Shown one piece after another: positions 42,826 through 52,293 of a DNA stretch of 64,000 bases. This DNA is from Nitrospirota bacterium (GTDB lineage Bacteria; Nitrospirota; 9FT-COMBO-42-15; HDB-SIOI813): NCBI GenBank assembly GCA_020851375.1, contig JADZCV010000023.1, positions 1 to 64,000 of the forward strand, given 5' to 3'. The translations under genes were made by a program, and so were the position numbers. The notes under the pieces were generated by a model. That model ran no database searches, was not told where the DNA came from, and saw nothing but the letters and a program-made list of their open reading frames with translations. The first letter of the stretch is position 1. Each line of letters opens with the position of its first letter.

Positions 42826-44268
42826 TTATTTCGCTGCCATGGCCGGCTCTTTGCTCATCAGGTAGACGTGCATGGCCTTTGAGGCCACCTTGGCCTGGCC
42901 CATAGCCTTTATAACAGTAGCACCGCCGGTTATGATATCGCCTGCTGCATAAACACCATCCCTCGAGGTCTTTCCTGTAGCAGGGTCAACAACGATGATG
43001 CCCTTCTTGTTGGTCTCAAGACCAGGTGTGGTATCTTTGATTATCGGATTAACACCAAAACCGAGCGCCATTATAACAGTATCTACCTCTTCTATATAAT
43101 TCGAACCTGGGATCGTCCGTGGACTCCTTCTGCCTGAGGCATCAGGCTCGCCAAGCTCCATTTTGACACACTCCATCGCCCTGACAAAATAATTATCATC
43201 TCCGATAAATTTGACAGGATTCGTAAGGAATTTAAAGTGAACCCCCTCCTGTTCAGCATGCTCCATCTCGCGCGGCAGGCACGGGGCCTCCTCCCTGCTC
43301 CTCCTGTAGAAGACTGTAATGCTTTCCGGGTGCATCCTTGCTGAAGTCCTTGCCGCATCCATTGCTGTATCGCCTGCCCCAATAACTGCTATCTTCTTTC
43401 CAAAGAATACAGGAGTCAGGCTGTCAGGGAAAAGGTCTGCACGCATAAGGTTCACGCGTGTAAGGAATTCATTTGCTGAATAGATACCGCAAAGATTCTC
43501 TCCAGGTATACCCATGAAATAAGGCAAACCAGCGCCTGTACCAACAAGTACAGCATCATAACCTTCGGCGAAGAGATCATCTATGGTCAGTGTCTTGCCA
43601 ATCACTGCATTACATACAATCTCGACCCCCATCTTCTTAAGCATATCAATTTCATTATCTATGACATCAATCGGGAGTCTGAATCTCGGGATGCCGTAAA
43701 CAAGCACGCCGCCAGGTCTGTGAAGCGCCTCAAAGACAGTAACCTTATGACCAAGCCTTGCAAGCTCGCTTGCGCCAGTAAGTCCTGCCGGTCCTGACCC
43801 TACAACAGCCACCCTTCTACCTGTCGGAGGGGCAACTTCAGGGATTTCAACTGACCCGCTCATCCTCTCATAATCAGCCGCAAACCTCTCAAGCCTCCCT
43901 ATGCCTACTGAAGGGCCTTTCTTTCCGATAACACACACGAGTTCACATTGCTCCTGCTGGGGACAGACCCTCCCGCAGATAGCAGGCAGCAGGTTGTATT
44001 TCTTAAGTGTCCTCGCAGCCCCTATGAAGTCTCTCTCCTCGATCTTCTTAATAAATGCCGGGATATCAATTCCAACAGGGCAGCCCTTGACACACGGGGC
44101 CTTGCAATTATCAAGACACCTCATGGATTCAGTCAGTGCGATCATCTCCTCAAAACCAAGAGGCACTTCACTGAAGTTATTTACCCTTACTGCAGGATCC
44201 TGCTCAGGCATATCCTGAAGAGGTATCTGCATACGTTCTTTATTTGATATGGTCCCGCTCACCGGCAT
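42826..44268 (-). CDS. nfnB: NADH-dependent ferredoxin:NADP oxidoreductase, large subunit
   Basis: 480 residues of the GltD/NfnB family. The N-terminal Cys clusters CLDNCKAPCVKGCP and CGRVCPQQEQCELVC bind two Fe-S clusters. Two nucleotide folds follow: VAVVGSGPAGLTGASELARL (FAD) and IAVIGAGDTAMDAARTSARM (NADPH), then GVYAAGDIITGGATV. With NfnA 12 bases upstream it forms the electron-bifurcating Nfn complex rather than glutamate synthase, since no gltB large subunit is present. Links NADH, ferredoxin and NADPH pools. Confidence 0.92.
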   Translation of the reverse strand: MPVSGTISNKERMQIPLQDMPEQDPAVRVNNFSEVPLGFEEMIALTESMRCLDNCKAPCVKGCPVGIDIPAFIKKIEERDFIGAARTLKKYNLLPAICGRVCPQQEQCELVCVIGKKGPSVGIGRLERFAADYERMSGSVEIPEVAPPTGRRVAVVGSGPAGLTGASELARLGHKVTVFEALHRPGGVLVYGIPRFRLPIDVIDNEIDMLKKMGVEIVCNAVIGKTLTIDDLFAEGYDAVLVGTGAGLPYFMGIPGENLCGIYSANEFLTRVNLMRADLFPDSLTPVFFGKKIAVIGAGDTAMDAARTSARMHPESITVFYRRSREEAPCLPREMEHAEQEGVHFKFLTNPVKFIGDDNYFVRAMECVKMELGEPDASGRRSPRTIPGSNYIEEVDTVIMALGFGVNPIIKDTTPGLETNKKGIIVVDPATGKTSRDGVYAAGDIITGGATVIKAMGQAKVASKAMHVYLMSKEPAMAAK

Positions 44269-44279
44269 TTCTCCTTATT

Positions 44280-45116
44280 TTAATGACAACCAGCCTTGCA
44301 TGCATAAAGCTCTGAAGCCTTCTTCTCATAAGGCACGTACATCTTCTGCCGGTACACAAGCTCATCAAAGTTTACCTGATGTCCGTCAAAGTCAGGACCG
44401 TCAACACATGCAAACTTTGTTGCCCCGCCAACCTCAACACGGCATGACCCGCACATCCCTGTCCCGTCCACCATTATGGCATTCAGACTGACATAGGTCC
44501 GTATATTTAACGGCCGTGTCATCTCGGATACCGCCTTCATCATGGGCACAGGGCCGATGGCTGTAACCATATGCACCGGCTCATTCTTCAATATCCCTGC
44601 AAGGACATCCGTAACCAGCCCTTTAATGCCGGCGCTTCCATCGTTGGTAGATACCTCTACGCTGTCACATACGGTTTTAAGTTCATTCTCCATCAGGACA
44701 AGGTCTTTTGTCCGAGCGCCTACTATAGAAATGACCTTGTTGCCAAGGGCCTTTAATTCCCTTGCTATCGGGATAATAGCGCCTGTGCCATAACCGCCGC
44801 CGATGAGGATGCATGTCCCGTATTTTTCTATATGAGATGCCTGGCCAAGCGGACCGACAACATCTGTGATTGAATCTCCGACTTTAAGATTGATAAGCTC
44901 CGTACTTGTCCTGCCGGCAGCCTGGACTATAATCCTGACCGTCCCCTTATCCGCATCCCAGCCGGAAATACTGAGAGGAATACGTTCGCCATTTGAAGTG
45001 ACCCGTACGATAATAAACTGCCCCGGCCTCATCTTCTTTACAGCAAGGGGGGCTGAGATCTGCATCATAACCGTGTTTGGCGCCAGCTCTTTCTTCTCAA
45101 GGATCGCATAAGACAT
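44280..45116 (-). CDS. nfnA: Ferredoxin:NADP oxidoreductase, FNR-like small subunit
   Basis: 278 residues, like the electron-transfer subunit of dihydroorotate dehydrogenase. FAD domain with RIPLSISGWDADKGTVRIIV, NAD-binding domain with CILIGGGYGTGAIIPIAREL and VTAIGPVPMMKAVSEMT, and a C-terminal [2Fe-2S] site DGTGMCGSCRVEVGGATKFA with a fourth Cys in FACVDG. Start ATG 45116 after GAGG. Together with NfnB it catalyses reversible, bifurcating electron transfer. Confidence 0.92.
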   Translation of the reverse strand: MSYAILEKKELAPNTVMMQISAPLAVKKMRPGQFIIVRVTSNGERIPLSISGWDADKGTVRIIVQAAGRTSTELINLKVGDSITDVVGPLGQASHIEKYGTCILIGGGYGTGAIIPIARELKALGNKVISIVGARTKDLVLMENELKTVCDSVEVSTNDGSAGIKGLVTDVLAGILKNEPVHMVTAIGPVPMMKAVSEMTRPLNIRTYVSLNAIMVDGTGMCGSCRVEVGGATKFACVDGPDFDGHQVNFDELVYRQKMYVPYEKKASELYACKAGCH

Positions 45117-45154
45117 AGTTTAAACCTCATAAACATAAGTTAGTGTGAAACTGT

Positions 45155-45184
45155 AAATTAGCAACAAAAACGTTTCATTGTCAA
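45155..45184 (-). promoter_or_regulatory. Promoter of nfnA-nfnB
   Basis: TTGACA (45179-45184) and TAATTT (45155-45160), 18-base spacer; start near 45148, a 32-base leader with GAGG. Confidence 0.65.
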
Positions 45185-45203
45185 GTAGAAAATAGCCATG
45201 ACG

Positions 45204-45222
45204 CCGCTTTTTTTAAAAGCGG
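45204..45222 (-). terminator. Weak hairpin after priA
   Basis: CCGCTTTT-TAAA-type stem (CCGCTTTT with AAAAGCGG) just after the priA stop. It may work as a simple terminator in either direction, but the T-run is part of the stem. Confidence 0.4.
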
Positions 45223-45231
45223 GGACAGCCA

Positions 45232-47292
45232 TCACAAAAGGCTCATGGGATCTACGTCTGCCTCAACCTGTGCGCGCATTATCATACCCTGAGCGCTGCC
45301 AGCCCCACGGCCTCGCTGACTCTGCCGCTTCATCTCATCAAGCGCTTTTCTTGCACACCTGTTAAGCGTCTTTGCATCCTTTCCCCTGATAATGATATGC
45401 CAGCGGTGTTTGCCCCGTATCTTGCTGAATGGCGCTGATACAGGGCCGAGTATGTCTATCTCTCCCCTGCTGTTTCGCATGAGAATTTCTTTAAGCAGCT
45501 CTGAAGAAGACGCCACCTGGTCCTCGTTATTACCCTTTATGAGAAGCCTTGCAATGCGCTTGTACGGCGGATAGCCCAGTGCCTTCCTGAATGAACTCTC
45601 GTCATCATAAAAACCCCTGAAATCGTGTCCGGATGCGTGACGGATGGCATAGTGTTCAGGGTTGAATGTCTGCACTATCACCTCACCTCCTTTGGAGCCG
45701 CGGCCAGCCCTGCCAGCCACCTGTGTCAGGAACTGGAATGTCCTCTCGCCGGAACGGAAATCAGGGAGGTGCAGGGATGCATCTGCAAGCAGGACACCTA
45801 CCAGTGTTATGTCCGGAAGGTCCAATCCCTTAGTGACCATCTGAGTTCCAATGAGTATGTCTGCATCCTTATTCTTCATGCTCTGGAAGATGCGCATGTG
45901 GGCGCCCCTCCTCGCTGTCGTATCCCTGTCCATCCTGATTATCCTTGCATCCGGCAGGAGCTTCTTTAACTCCTCCTCAACCCTTTCTGTTCCTGCGCCG
46001 AATGCCTTCCATCTGCTGCCAATACACTTAGAACAACTATCAGGCGGTTTAATAATATAATCACAATAGTGACAGCATAAGTTACTGGCGCCCTTATGAT
46101 ATGTCAACGATACACTGCAGTTGGGACATTCCGGGGAATGGCCGCAGTCAAGACAGAGCAGAAACGGGGAAAAACCGCGCCTGTTCAGGAAGAGCAGGGA
46201 CTGCTCGCCCCGCTCAATCCTTGCCCTGACTGCATCCAGAAGTTCATCCGTGAAGATAGTAAAGCCGGGCTTCTTTCTCAGGTCAACCACCCTTACAGCC
46301 GGCAGCGGCAGTTTGTTGATCCTGTCAGGCAGGGAAAGATAATTATACTTACCCTTCTCCGCATTATAGTAAGACTCGAGTGACGGCGTGGCAGAACCGA
46401 GTATGACCACGGCATTTGAAAGCTTGGCCCTCATGACTGCTACGTCACGGGCATTGAACCTGAAACCCTCTTCCTGCTTGTATGTGTGCTCATGCTCTTC
46501 GTCCACAACAACAAGGCCGATCCTGTCCAGCGGCGCAAATACTGCAGACCTGACGCCTATTACGACATCCACATCTCCGCCCTTTATCCTGATCCATTCA
46601 GTCCTCCTCTCGGCCTCTGTAAGTCCGCTGTGCAACACTGCTACCTTATCACCAAACCTTGAGACAAACCGCATGATAAGCTGAGGAGTTAAGGATATTT
46701 CCGGCACAAGGACAATCCCCTTCCTCCCCAGTTTGACGATCTCCTCAAGGGCTGACATATAAACCTCGGTCTTGCCGCTCCCTGTAATGCCATGAAGGAG
46801 ATGGACAGCAAAAACTCCTCCGGTAATAGAGCCCGACAACTTTTCAAGGACGTCTTTCTGGGAAGGCGTAAGTTTGGGGGGGGGACAGGGCAGATCATTT
46901 TCATCGCTGAACGAGGCAGGGACATGATATTTTTTCCTGGGAGAAGTCACCCCTTTGCCTTCAGGGATACCTGAAAGCGCAGTCTTAAGTACCATCCCTA
47001 TGGGAAACATATAATAGTCAGATGCCCACTTGCAAAGGGAGAGCATCATCTCATCAATCAGGGGTTCAGGGTCAAGGATGGTGTAAATGGGTTTGATCTC
47101 TTTTTCAGAGATCCTGCCCGCATGATGCGCTGGCAGTTCTTTCGATGCATTTATGATATAGCCGGTAATCTTCTGTTTGCCAAATGGGGCAATTACACGC
47201 TTTCCTTTTGCGACCTGATCCTGGAGTTCAGGCGGGCACTTGTAGGTAAACAATTCTTCAAAAGGACGCGGGACTGCGACTTGCAGGAACAT
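45232..47292 (-). CDS. priA: Primosomal replication helicase PriA
   Basis: 686 residues. N-terminal DNA-binding domain (RPFEELFTYKCPPELQDQ), helicase core with Walker A LLHGITGSGKTEVYMSAL, DEEH box GLVVVDEEHEHTYKQEEGF, LGSATPSLESYYNA, and the zinc-binding strand with CLDCGHSPECPNCSVSL and CCHYCDYIIKPPDSCSKC. C-terminal domain with QVAGRAGRGSKGGEVIVQT. Restarts stalled replication forks. Length is slightly below E. coli PriA (732). Confidence 0.95.
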   Translation of the reverse strand: MFLQVAVPRPFEELFTYKCPPELQDQVAKGKRVIAPFGKQKITGYIINASKELPAHHAGRISEKEIKPIYTILDPEPLIDEMMLSLCKWASDYYMFPIGMVLKTALSGIPEGKGVTSPRKKYHVPASFSDENDLPCPPPKLTPSQKDVLEKLSGSITGGVFAVHLLHGITGSGKTEVYMSALEEIVKLGRKGIVLVPEISLTPQLIMRFVSRFGDKVAVLHSGLTEAERRTEWIRIKGGDVDVVIGVRSAVFAPLDRIGLVVVDEEHEHTYKQEEGFRFNARDVAVMRAKLSNAVVILGSATPSLESYYNAEKGKYNYLSLPDRINKLPLPAVRVVDLRKKPGFTIFTDELLDAVRARIERGEQSLLFLNRRGFSPFLLCLDCGHSPECPNCSVSLTYHKGASNLCCHYCDYIIKPPDSCSKCIGSRWKAFGAGTERVEEELKKLLPDARIIRMDRDTTARRGAHMRIFQSMKNKDADILIGTQMVTKGLDLPDITLVGVLLADASLHLPDFRSGERTFQFLTQVAGRAGRGSKGGEVIVQTFNPEHYAIRHASGHDFRGFYDDESSFRKALGYPPYKRIARLLIKGNNEDQVASSSELLKEILMRNSRGEIDILGPVSAPFSKIRGKHRWHIIIRGKDAKTLNRCARKALDEMKRQSQRGRGAGSAQGMIMRAQVEADVDPMSLL

Positions 47293-47312
47293 AGGGTGAT
47301 ATTAGCACTCTA

Positions 47313-50300
47313 TCAGTCCTCAAAGCAATATAAGTGACGGAGTGTCGAGCAGGGGTTGTAGCCGGTCTTTGTCCAGTTCCCGTCAGAGAGGCTTGACTCT
47401 CCAAGGCTACCCTCACCCCTTAATGGCGCCGCAGTTGTCCATCCCTCGCAGTTGCTGATGGTGCTTTCCAGTGTGCCATTTGAGTAAGTGCCGGTCCATG
47501 TGGTTGTTGAGAGATAGTCCCCTGTCTCTGTCTGGCTGATCGCCGTAAAGAGACTGCCATCTATCAGGTCTGCCTTGTTATTGGCAACGAGGACACCGTC
47601 AGGCCTGACCCACGGACCATCCGAGGTCAGGCGGTCTTTGGCATGGACGTAGTCGGAACTGGATGTATATGAAGAGAGCCATGCCTTGAAGTTGGATGCA
47701 TTCGAAAGCCCGGCTTCCACGGCCAGGGACTGGCAGATGGCATCCCCGGCAGCAACTCCCCTGTTTACGCCAGCGCCTGGCCATGTGCTGAGATCGCCTG
47801 TCCCGCTCGAGGATGTGACAAATACCTTCTTTCCGAATGTGGCAAAATCCGGCAATGGCAGACCTTCTCCTGTCTCAAGACAGAGGAGGCGCCAGGAGGA
47901 TGAGTTACAGCCGGTACTGTAGTTATGCGTCCAGCTATAGGTCGTGCCGTCTGTCCAGCCGCCAACAGCGTGGACCATCAAGTTGCTTGTATTACTTGTC
48001 CAGTCATAACAAGTTGTATTTCCTGAAGCATCATAAGTGCCGTCAGCATTCGTGCCGGTCATATATTTCTCGCCTGCTATAAAGGCATTACCTGACTCAT
48101 CATATTTCACAGGCGCATAGACCGTCCCGTCATTGACCAGTTGGGAGATATCCGCGCTGAATGGGAATCCGTCTCCTGTCCTGACCCAGGGACCTGCTGT
48201 GTCCGGCAGGCTCGCCTGGCCGCAATTGTCTGACTTTTTTCCGGTCAGGTTATGGACACGGCAGTAGGCATCGTTACTGGAATCAGAGAGCCATGCCACA
48301 AATGTCCCGCTCAGTCCTGCCTCACTGGCAAGGGACTGACATATCGCATCCCCGGCCTCAAGCCCGGCCTTGCCTCCTGCGGCAGTCCAGGAACTGAGAT
48401 TACCGTTTCCTGTGGCAGATGTAGCAAAGGCGGTCGCCGGAGCAGCCTCGGTCGTAAATGTCCATGAGAAGGCATCCTGTAGAGGATTCCCAGCCAGGTC
48501 CCTTGCACCGGTTGTTATCGTTGCAGTATAAATCGAAGAATAATTAAAGGGGCTCGAAGGAGAGAATGTGGCTGTATAGGTTGCCCCATCATAGCGAACA
48601 GTGCCGCTGACACTATTACCGTCCGCATCGCTGACTGTAAATGTATTGGTATTGATGGATTCCGGATCCATCGGCTCGCTGAAGGGAGCGGCGATGTTCG
48701 AGGCTACCGGAACAGGTGAAGGCGAACTGCTGCTACTGCTCCCGCCGGGGACCATCAAGCCGAAGATCTCCGGCGGCGTGGGATCGAGCCCTTTGCAGTA
48801 AGTATAATCTCCTATTTGGACTGGTCCCCCATCACATGAGACCTTACAGCTATTATAGAATGGATAGAGCTCACTGTAATCCGGATCTGTCACGGGCATG
48901 CTGTCTGCGATCTCTGATGGATTCTTGACCACTGTGAATGCTCCCGTCTCCTTATTCAGCTTGCAGAGGTCCATGCAACCGCTCTTGGATGCGGAGTCAC
49001 ACTTCCAGACAGCGGGAGTTGTTGAGTCTGTCGGCGGCACAGGAACTACAGGCGAAATGATCTCCCTGTGCTCAGGTTCTTTAACTGCTCCGGTCTTGGA
49101 ATCAATGACCGCGTTTGTTGCAAGGCAGATGTTGCATGGCAGATACTCGAAGAGGTCCGTGACATCTCCCTTTTCCGGCTTGCATGGGGGCTGATCTTTC
49201 TCCCCTTCTTTCGTACAAGGCGGGTCTTCCGCTGGAACCTCTGCCTCCTTCGCGTAACAAAGATTAATGAATTCCTCAGGCAGTTTGGTGCCTTTGAAGG
49301 TCTTTAGATAATCGAGCGTTTCAGGAAAGTCCGGGATATTGTCCGTAGAAGAATAGGCTGTGGCAAGCTCTACCTTGCTTGATGAAGGCGTGCCGCCGGC
49401 AATGGGGATCGGAAACTTCGGGTGGATATCAATCAGGTCTATCCTCTTGCTCCCGAAAAAGAAATCGAAGACAGCGCTGACATAGAGCCTGAGTTCCGCA
49501 AGTACCTCAAAGGATGCATTCGTTTCGACACCGGAGTAAATCCCGAGGGCAGAGGTGCGGCTTTCCGGACGGACATCAAATTCGTTACTGCGTCTGTTGT
49601 CAGTCCCTTCAAGCATCGAAATACCAAACTGTCCTGCTGCGCCTGCCTTTATAGTCGGGGTCACCTTGATATAGGCATCCCAGTCTAACCCCGGGAGACC
49701 GTCCACCCATTCAGGAAGCATATCCGCCGGGTTATCAGGATACTTGATGCTCGCCGACGCCTCAGCATAGACAGATGGCTTGTTTTCGTCATTAGATCTG
49801 GACTCATATGATTCGAATTTGAATACTCCGCCTGGATCGTAATCAGGCCGGTAAAAAAAACCAGTTAATGGCGGGGCCCAGAGCTTGTCTCCAATAGAGC
49901 CGCGTGAACCAAGACCTATCTGGCTTATCCAGCCTGTCCGAAGGTTCTTATAATTACCCAGTGAAGGCATCGGTGTAGTATTGATATTAATACCAGGGAT
50001 AATGCCATAGATGTCAGTCAACCTGATTGCAGCAGGAGATGGGGGCACGTCAAAAGTATCATCATCGAGAGGGATATAGGTATGGTTCGTTACATAAGGC
50101 AAATCAGCCACAACAGTGTTGGACTCGTACTTGAAGTGAGGGCTCACCTGAAATGTGCCAATGGGGGTATCGACATTAAATGAGCCAGGGTTGATATCAA
50201 TTGACTTCTTTTTCTCTTCAGTGTCGAGGTTCAGGCCATAGCCGGAGAGGATCGGGTAATCCCCTGCCATGGGTGTGCTCTTATAAAGCTGACCGGTCCC

Positions 50301-50900
50301 ATAATGGACACGCTGCAGTACTATGTTCTGTGTGATTGCATCAAATTTCCCGATGACAGGCAGTTCCACACTCAGTTTGCGGTAACCCTTGAAACGCCGG
50401 TTGATCCGGTCGAAATCGAGATAGCCTACCTGCTGTTTTACGACCACATCTCCAATCCCGATATTCAGGGAGGCCTGGGAGTTGACCGGTCCATCCAGCT
50501 TGGGAGAAAGCTGACGGAGAGTACAAACCGCGGCATCCGCCATGAGATCCCCGCTCCCGCCGCGGCCGTTCCATCCTGGACTCGCTTGTTTCTGGCTTGA
50601 TCCGAGATTGCTTCCGGCATAGATCTGTGTCGCATAGCTGTTGCAGGAAGAGTCCTGTGTAACACAGGCCGCGGTATTAGGGTCGCTGCTAAATGTTTGA
50701 AAGAGTTCACACAGCTCACCCACGGCATCGAGGACAAAAGAGTTGTCACAGTCATTTTTTACCTTTCCTGTGACCACCTTTCCATTTGTTAGCAACGATT
50801 CTTTTGGGTCATCAGTTGCACTGCCACCTCCACCGCAGCCATTAGCCGCGAGACCAACCGCAACCAGCAGAACTAACATGGAAAATATATGTTTTTTCAT
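47313..50900 (-). CDS. Large surface lipoprotein with Big_5 and two DUF1554 domains
   Basis: 1195 residues. Lipoprotein signal (MLVLLVAVGLAANGCGGGG, lipid Cys about 22). Residues 25-720 are a long region with little repetition and many Cys pairs (CNICLATN, CTKEGEKD, CSVSC-like CKVSCDGG). A Big_5 bacterial Ig-like domain follows (SNIAAPFSEPMDPESINTNT, FSWTFTTE; about 745-840), then two DUF1554-type domains beginning GDAICQSLASEAGLSG and GDAICQSLAVEAGLSN, about 845-1010 and 1060-1195. DUF1554 domains occur in surface lipoproteins. Probably exposed on the outer membrane; substrate or partner unknown. The 5' side meets repeat R5. Confidence 0.8.
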   Translation of the reverse strand: MKKHIFSMLVLLVAVGLAANGCGGGGSATDDPKESLLTNGKVVTGKVKNDCDNSFVLDAVGELCELFQTFSSDPNTAACVTQDSSCNSYATQIYAGSNLGSSQKQASPGWNGRGGSGDLMADAAVCTLRQLSPKLDGPVNSQASLNIGIGDVVVKQQVGYLDFDRINRRFKGYRKLSVELPVIGKFDAITQNIVLQRVHYGTGQLYKSTPMAGDYPILSGYGLNLDTEEKKKSIDINPGSFNVDTPIGTFQVSPHFKYESNTVVADLPYVTNHTYIPLDDDTFDVPPSPAAIRLTDIYGIIPGININTTPMPSLGNYKNLRTGWISQIGLGSRGSIGDKLWAPPLTGFFYRPDYDPGGVFKFESYESRSNDENKPSVYAEASASIKYPDNPADMLPEWVDGLPGLDWDAYIKVTPTIKAGAAGQFGISMLEGTDNRRSNEFDVRPESRTSALGIYSGVETNASFEVLAELRLYVSAVFDFFFGSKRIDLIDIHPKFPIPIAGGTPSSSKVELATAYSSTDNIPDFPETLDYLKTFKGTKLPEEFINLCYAKEAEVPAEDPPCTKEGEKDQPPCKPEKGDVTDLFEYLPCNICLATNAVIDSKTGAVKEPEHREIISPVVPVPPTDSTTPAVWKCDSASKSGCMDLCKLNKETGAFTVVKNPSEIADSMPVTDPDYSELYPFYNSCKVSCDGGPVQIGDYTYCKGLDPTPPEIFGLMVPGGSSSSSSPSPVPVASNIAAPFSEPMDPESINTNTFTVSDADGNSVSGTVRYDGATYTATFSPSSPFNYSSIYTATITTGARDLAGNPLQDAFSWTFTTEAAPATAFATSATGNGNLSSWTAAGGKAGLEAGDAICQSLASEAGLSGTFVAWLSDSSNDAYCRVHNLTGKKSDNCGQASLPDTAGPWVRTGDGFPFSADISQLVNDGTVYAPVKYDESGNAFIAGEKYMTGTNADGTYDASGNTTCYDWTSNTSNLMVHAVGGWTDGTTYSWTHNYSTGCNSSSWRLLCLETGEGLPLPDFATFGKKVFVTSSSGTGDLSTWPGAGVNRGVAAGDAICQSLAVEAGLSNASNFKAWLSSYTSSSDYVHAKDRLTSDGPWVRPDGVLVANNKADLIDGSLFTAISQTETGDYLSTTTWTGTYSNGTLESTISNCEGWTTAAPLRGEGSLGESSLSDGNWTKTGYNPCSTLRHLYCFED

Positions 50901-51308
50901 CACACATTCCCCCGGAAATCGCTGTCATTTACCACAAAGACGCAAAGGACACACATTCCAGTCATTCCCACGAAACCTGTCCCCGCAGGATTTAAGCGGG
51001 GAGTGGGAATCCAGAATCAGGCCATGGTCTGGATTCCCGCTTACGCGGGAATGACGTTTTCACGGTTCTTTGTGAGCCCTGAGCTGTAAACGTGCCGAAC
51101 AGTCGAAGGGCCATTACGGTTCCCTTCCAATGATACCTATTACACACTATGTGTAAAAAAATACCGACAAAACACTAAAACAAGTTATTTTACCATAATG
51201 CCAATTTGTTCTGTAGAATTATTGCAACATCTGTACCGGGCTGACTCCTCAGCTTGATATTTAATCCTTTGTCTTCTCTGAGTCACTGTGGTAAAAATGG
51301 AGGTTGAT
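50901..51308. repeat. Intergenic region with palindromic element copy R5
   Basis: No gene. 50930-50955 repeats the CACAAAGACGCAAAGGACAC tract seen near 904. Core palindrome 50961-51055, tail to about 51125. 51126-51290 is AT-rich with no feature recognised. The lipoprotein (minus) and suhB (plus) diverge from here. Confidence 0.85.
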
Positions 51309-52079
51309 ATGTACGCTGACTTTCTCAAGATTGCGGAGCATGCAGCACGTTCTGCAGGCAGTATCCTGCTCAAACACCTTGGAAAACCGCTGGATGTGGA
51401 GTTCAAGGGGGATGTTGACCTTGTTACAAAGGCAGACCGCCTTTCAGAAGACTCTATTGTCTCGATAATCCGGGGGGCTTACCCGGGCCATCAGATCCTG
51501 GCTGAGGAGGGGACGACTCAAAAAGGGGAGTCAGGATACCGCTGGATCATAGACCCCCTCGATGGGACAACGAACTATGCCCACACCTTTCCATGTTTCG
51601 CTGTCTCAATCGGTCTTGAGGCAGACGGTAAAATGGTTGCGGGGGTGGTTTATGACCCTGTCCGGGATGAATGTTTTACAGCTATGGAAGGCTGTGGGGC
51701 GCACCTGAATGGAAATCCAATCCATGTATCTGATACGGACAGCCTTGACTCAGCCCTTCTCGCAACAGGATTTCCTTACGACAGGAGGAAGAACCCTGAC
51801 AACTATCTTGAACTGTTTAAAAAATTCATGATTAAAGCACAGGAAATAAGAAGACCGGGCTCTGCCTCCATAGACCTGTGCTACCTTGCATCAGGCCGGA
51901 TAGACGGCTTCTGGGAGTGTAAGCTCAAACCCTGGGATGTTGCTGCTGCTGTTGTCATTGTCAGGGAGGCAGGCGGCCGGATTAGTGATTTCAGTGGAAA
52001 TGCATATAGTATATATGGTAATGAAACCCTCTCAAGCAATGGCAGGATTCACAAAGAGATGGTTGAAACCATAAAATAG
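51309..52079 (+). CDS. suhB: Inositol monophosphatase family protein
   Basis: 256 residues. Metal-dependent phosphatase fold: ILAEEGTT (first metal Glu), WIIDPLDGTTNYAHTFPCFA (DPLDGT metal site, about 80-100), GFPYDRRKN, and WECKLKPWDVAAAVVIVREA with the WDVAA motif. Substrate could be inositol phosphate, NADP, or 3'-phosphoadenosine phosphates; the family cannot be split by sequence alone. ATG 51309 has GGAGG five bases upstream, so the 7-residue longer form is rejected. Confidence 0.9.
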   Translation: MYADFLKIAEHAARSAGSILLKHLGKPLDVEFKGDVDLVTKADRLSEDSIVSIIRGAYPGHQILAEEGTTQKGESGYRWIIDPLDGTTNYAHTFPCFAVSIGLEADGKMVAGVVYDPVRDECFTAMEGCGAHLNGNPIHVSDTDSLDSALLATGFPYDRRKNPDNYLELFKKFMIKAQEIRRPGSASIDLCYLASGRIDGFWECKLKPWDVAAAVVIVREAGGRISDFSGNAYSIYGNETLSSNGRIHKEMVETIK

Positions 52080-52293
52080 CCTGGCAAAGAGCTCACTCGA
52101 AAATACTCCTAAGTACCCGTCATCCCCATGGAACCTGTCCCCGCAGGATTTTTCACCCCGTCATTCCCACGGAAGTGGGAATCCAGAATCAGGCCCCGGT
52201 CTGGATTCCCGCTTATGCGGGAATGACGTTTTCATTAACCCTGGTGAGCCCTGAGCTGTGAGCGTGCCGAACAGTCTAAGGGCTCATGACGGT
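52080..52293. repeat. Palindromic element copy R6, with internal duplication
   Basis: 52119-52227. The left arm occurs twice (GTCATCCCC at 52119 and GTCATTCCC at 52160), as if one copy had inserted into another. It separates the converging suhB-like and polA genes, and its right edge gives the polA stop codon. Confidence 0.82.

Noticed and set aside
42826-45116. Glutamate synthase small subunit plus dihydroorotate dehydrogenase electron subunit as separate systems
   Set aside because: The two genes are adjacent with Nfn-type Fe-S motifs, and no gltB or pyrD partner is present.
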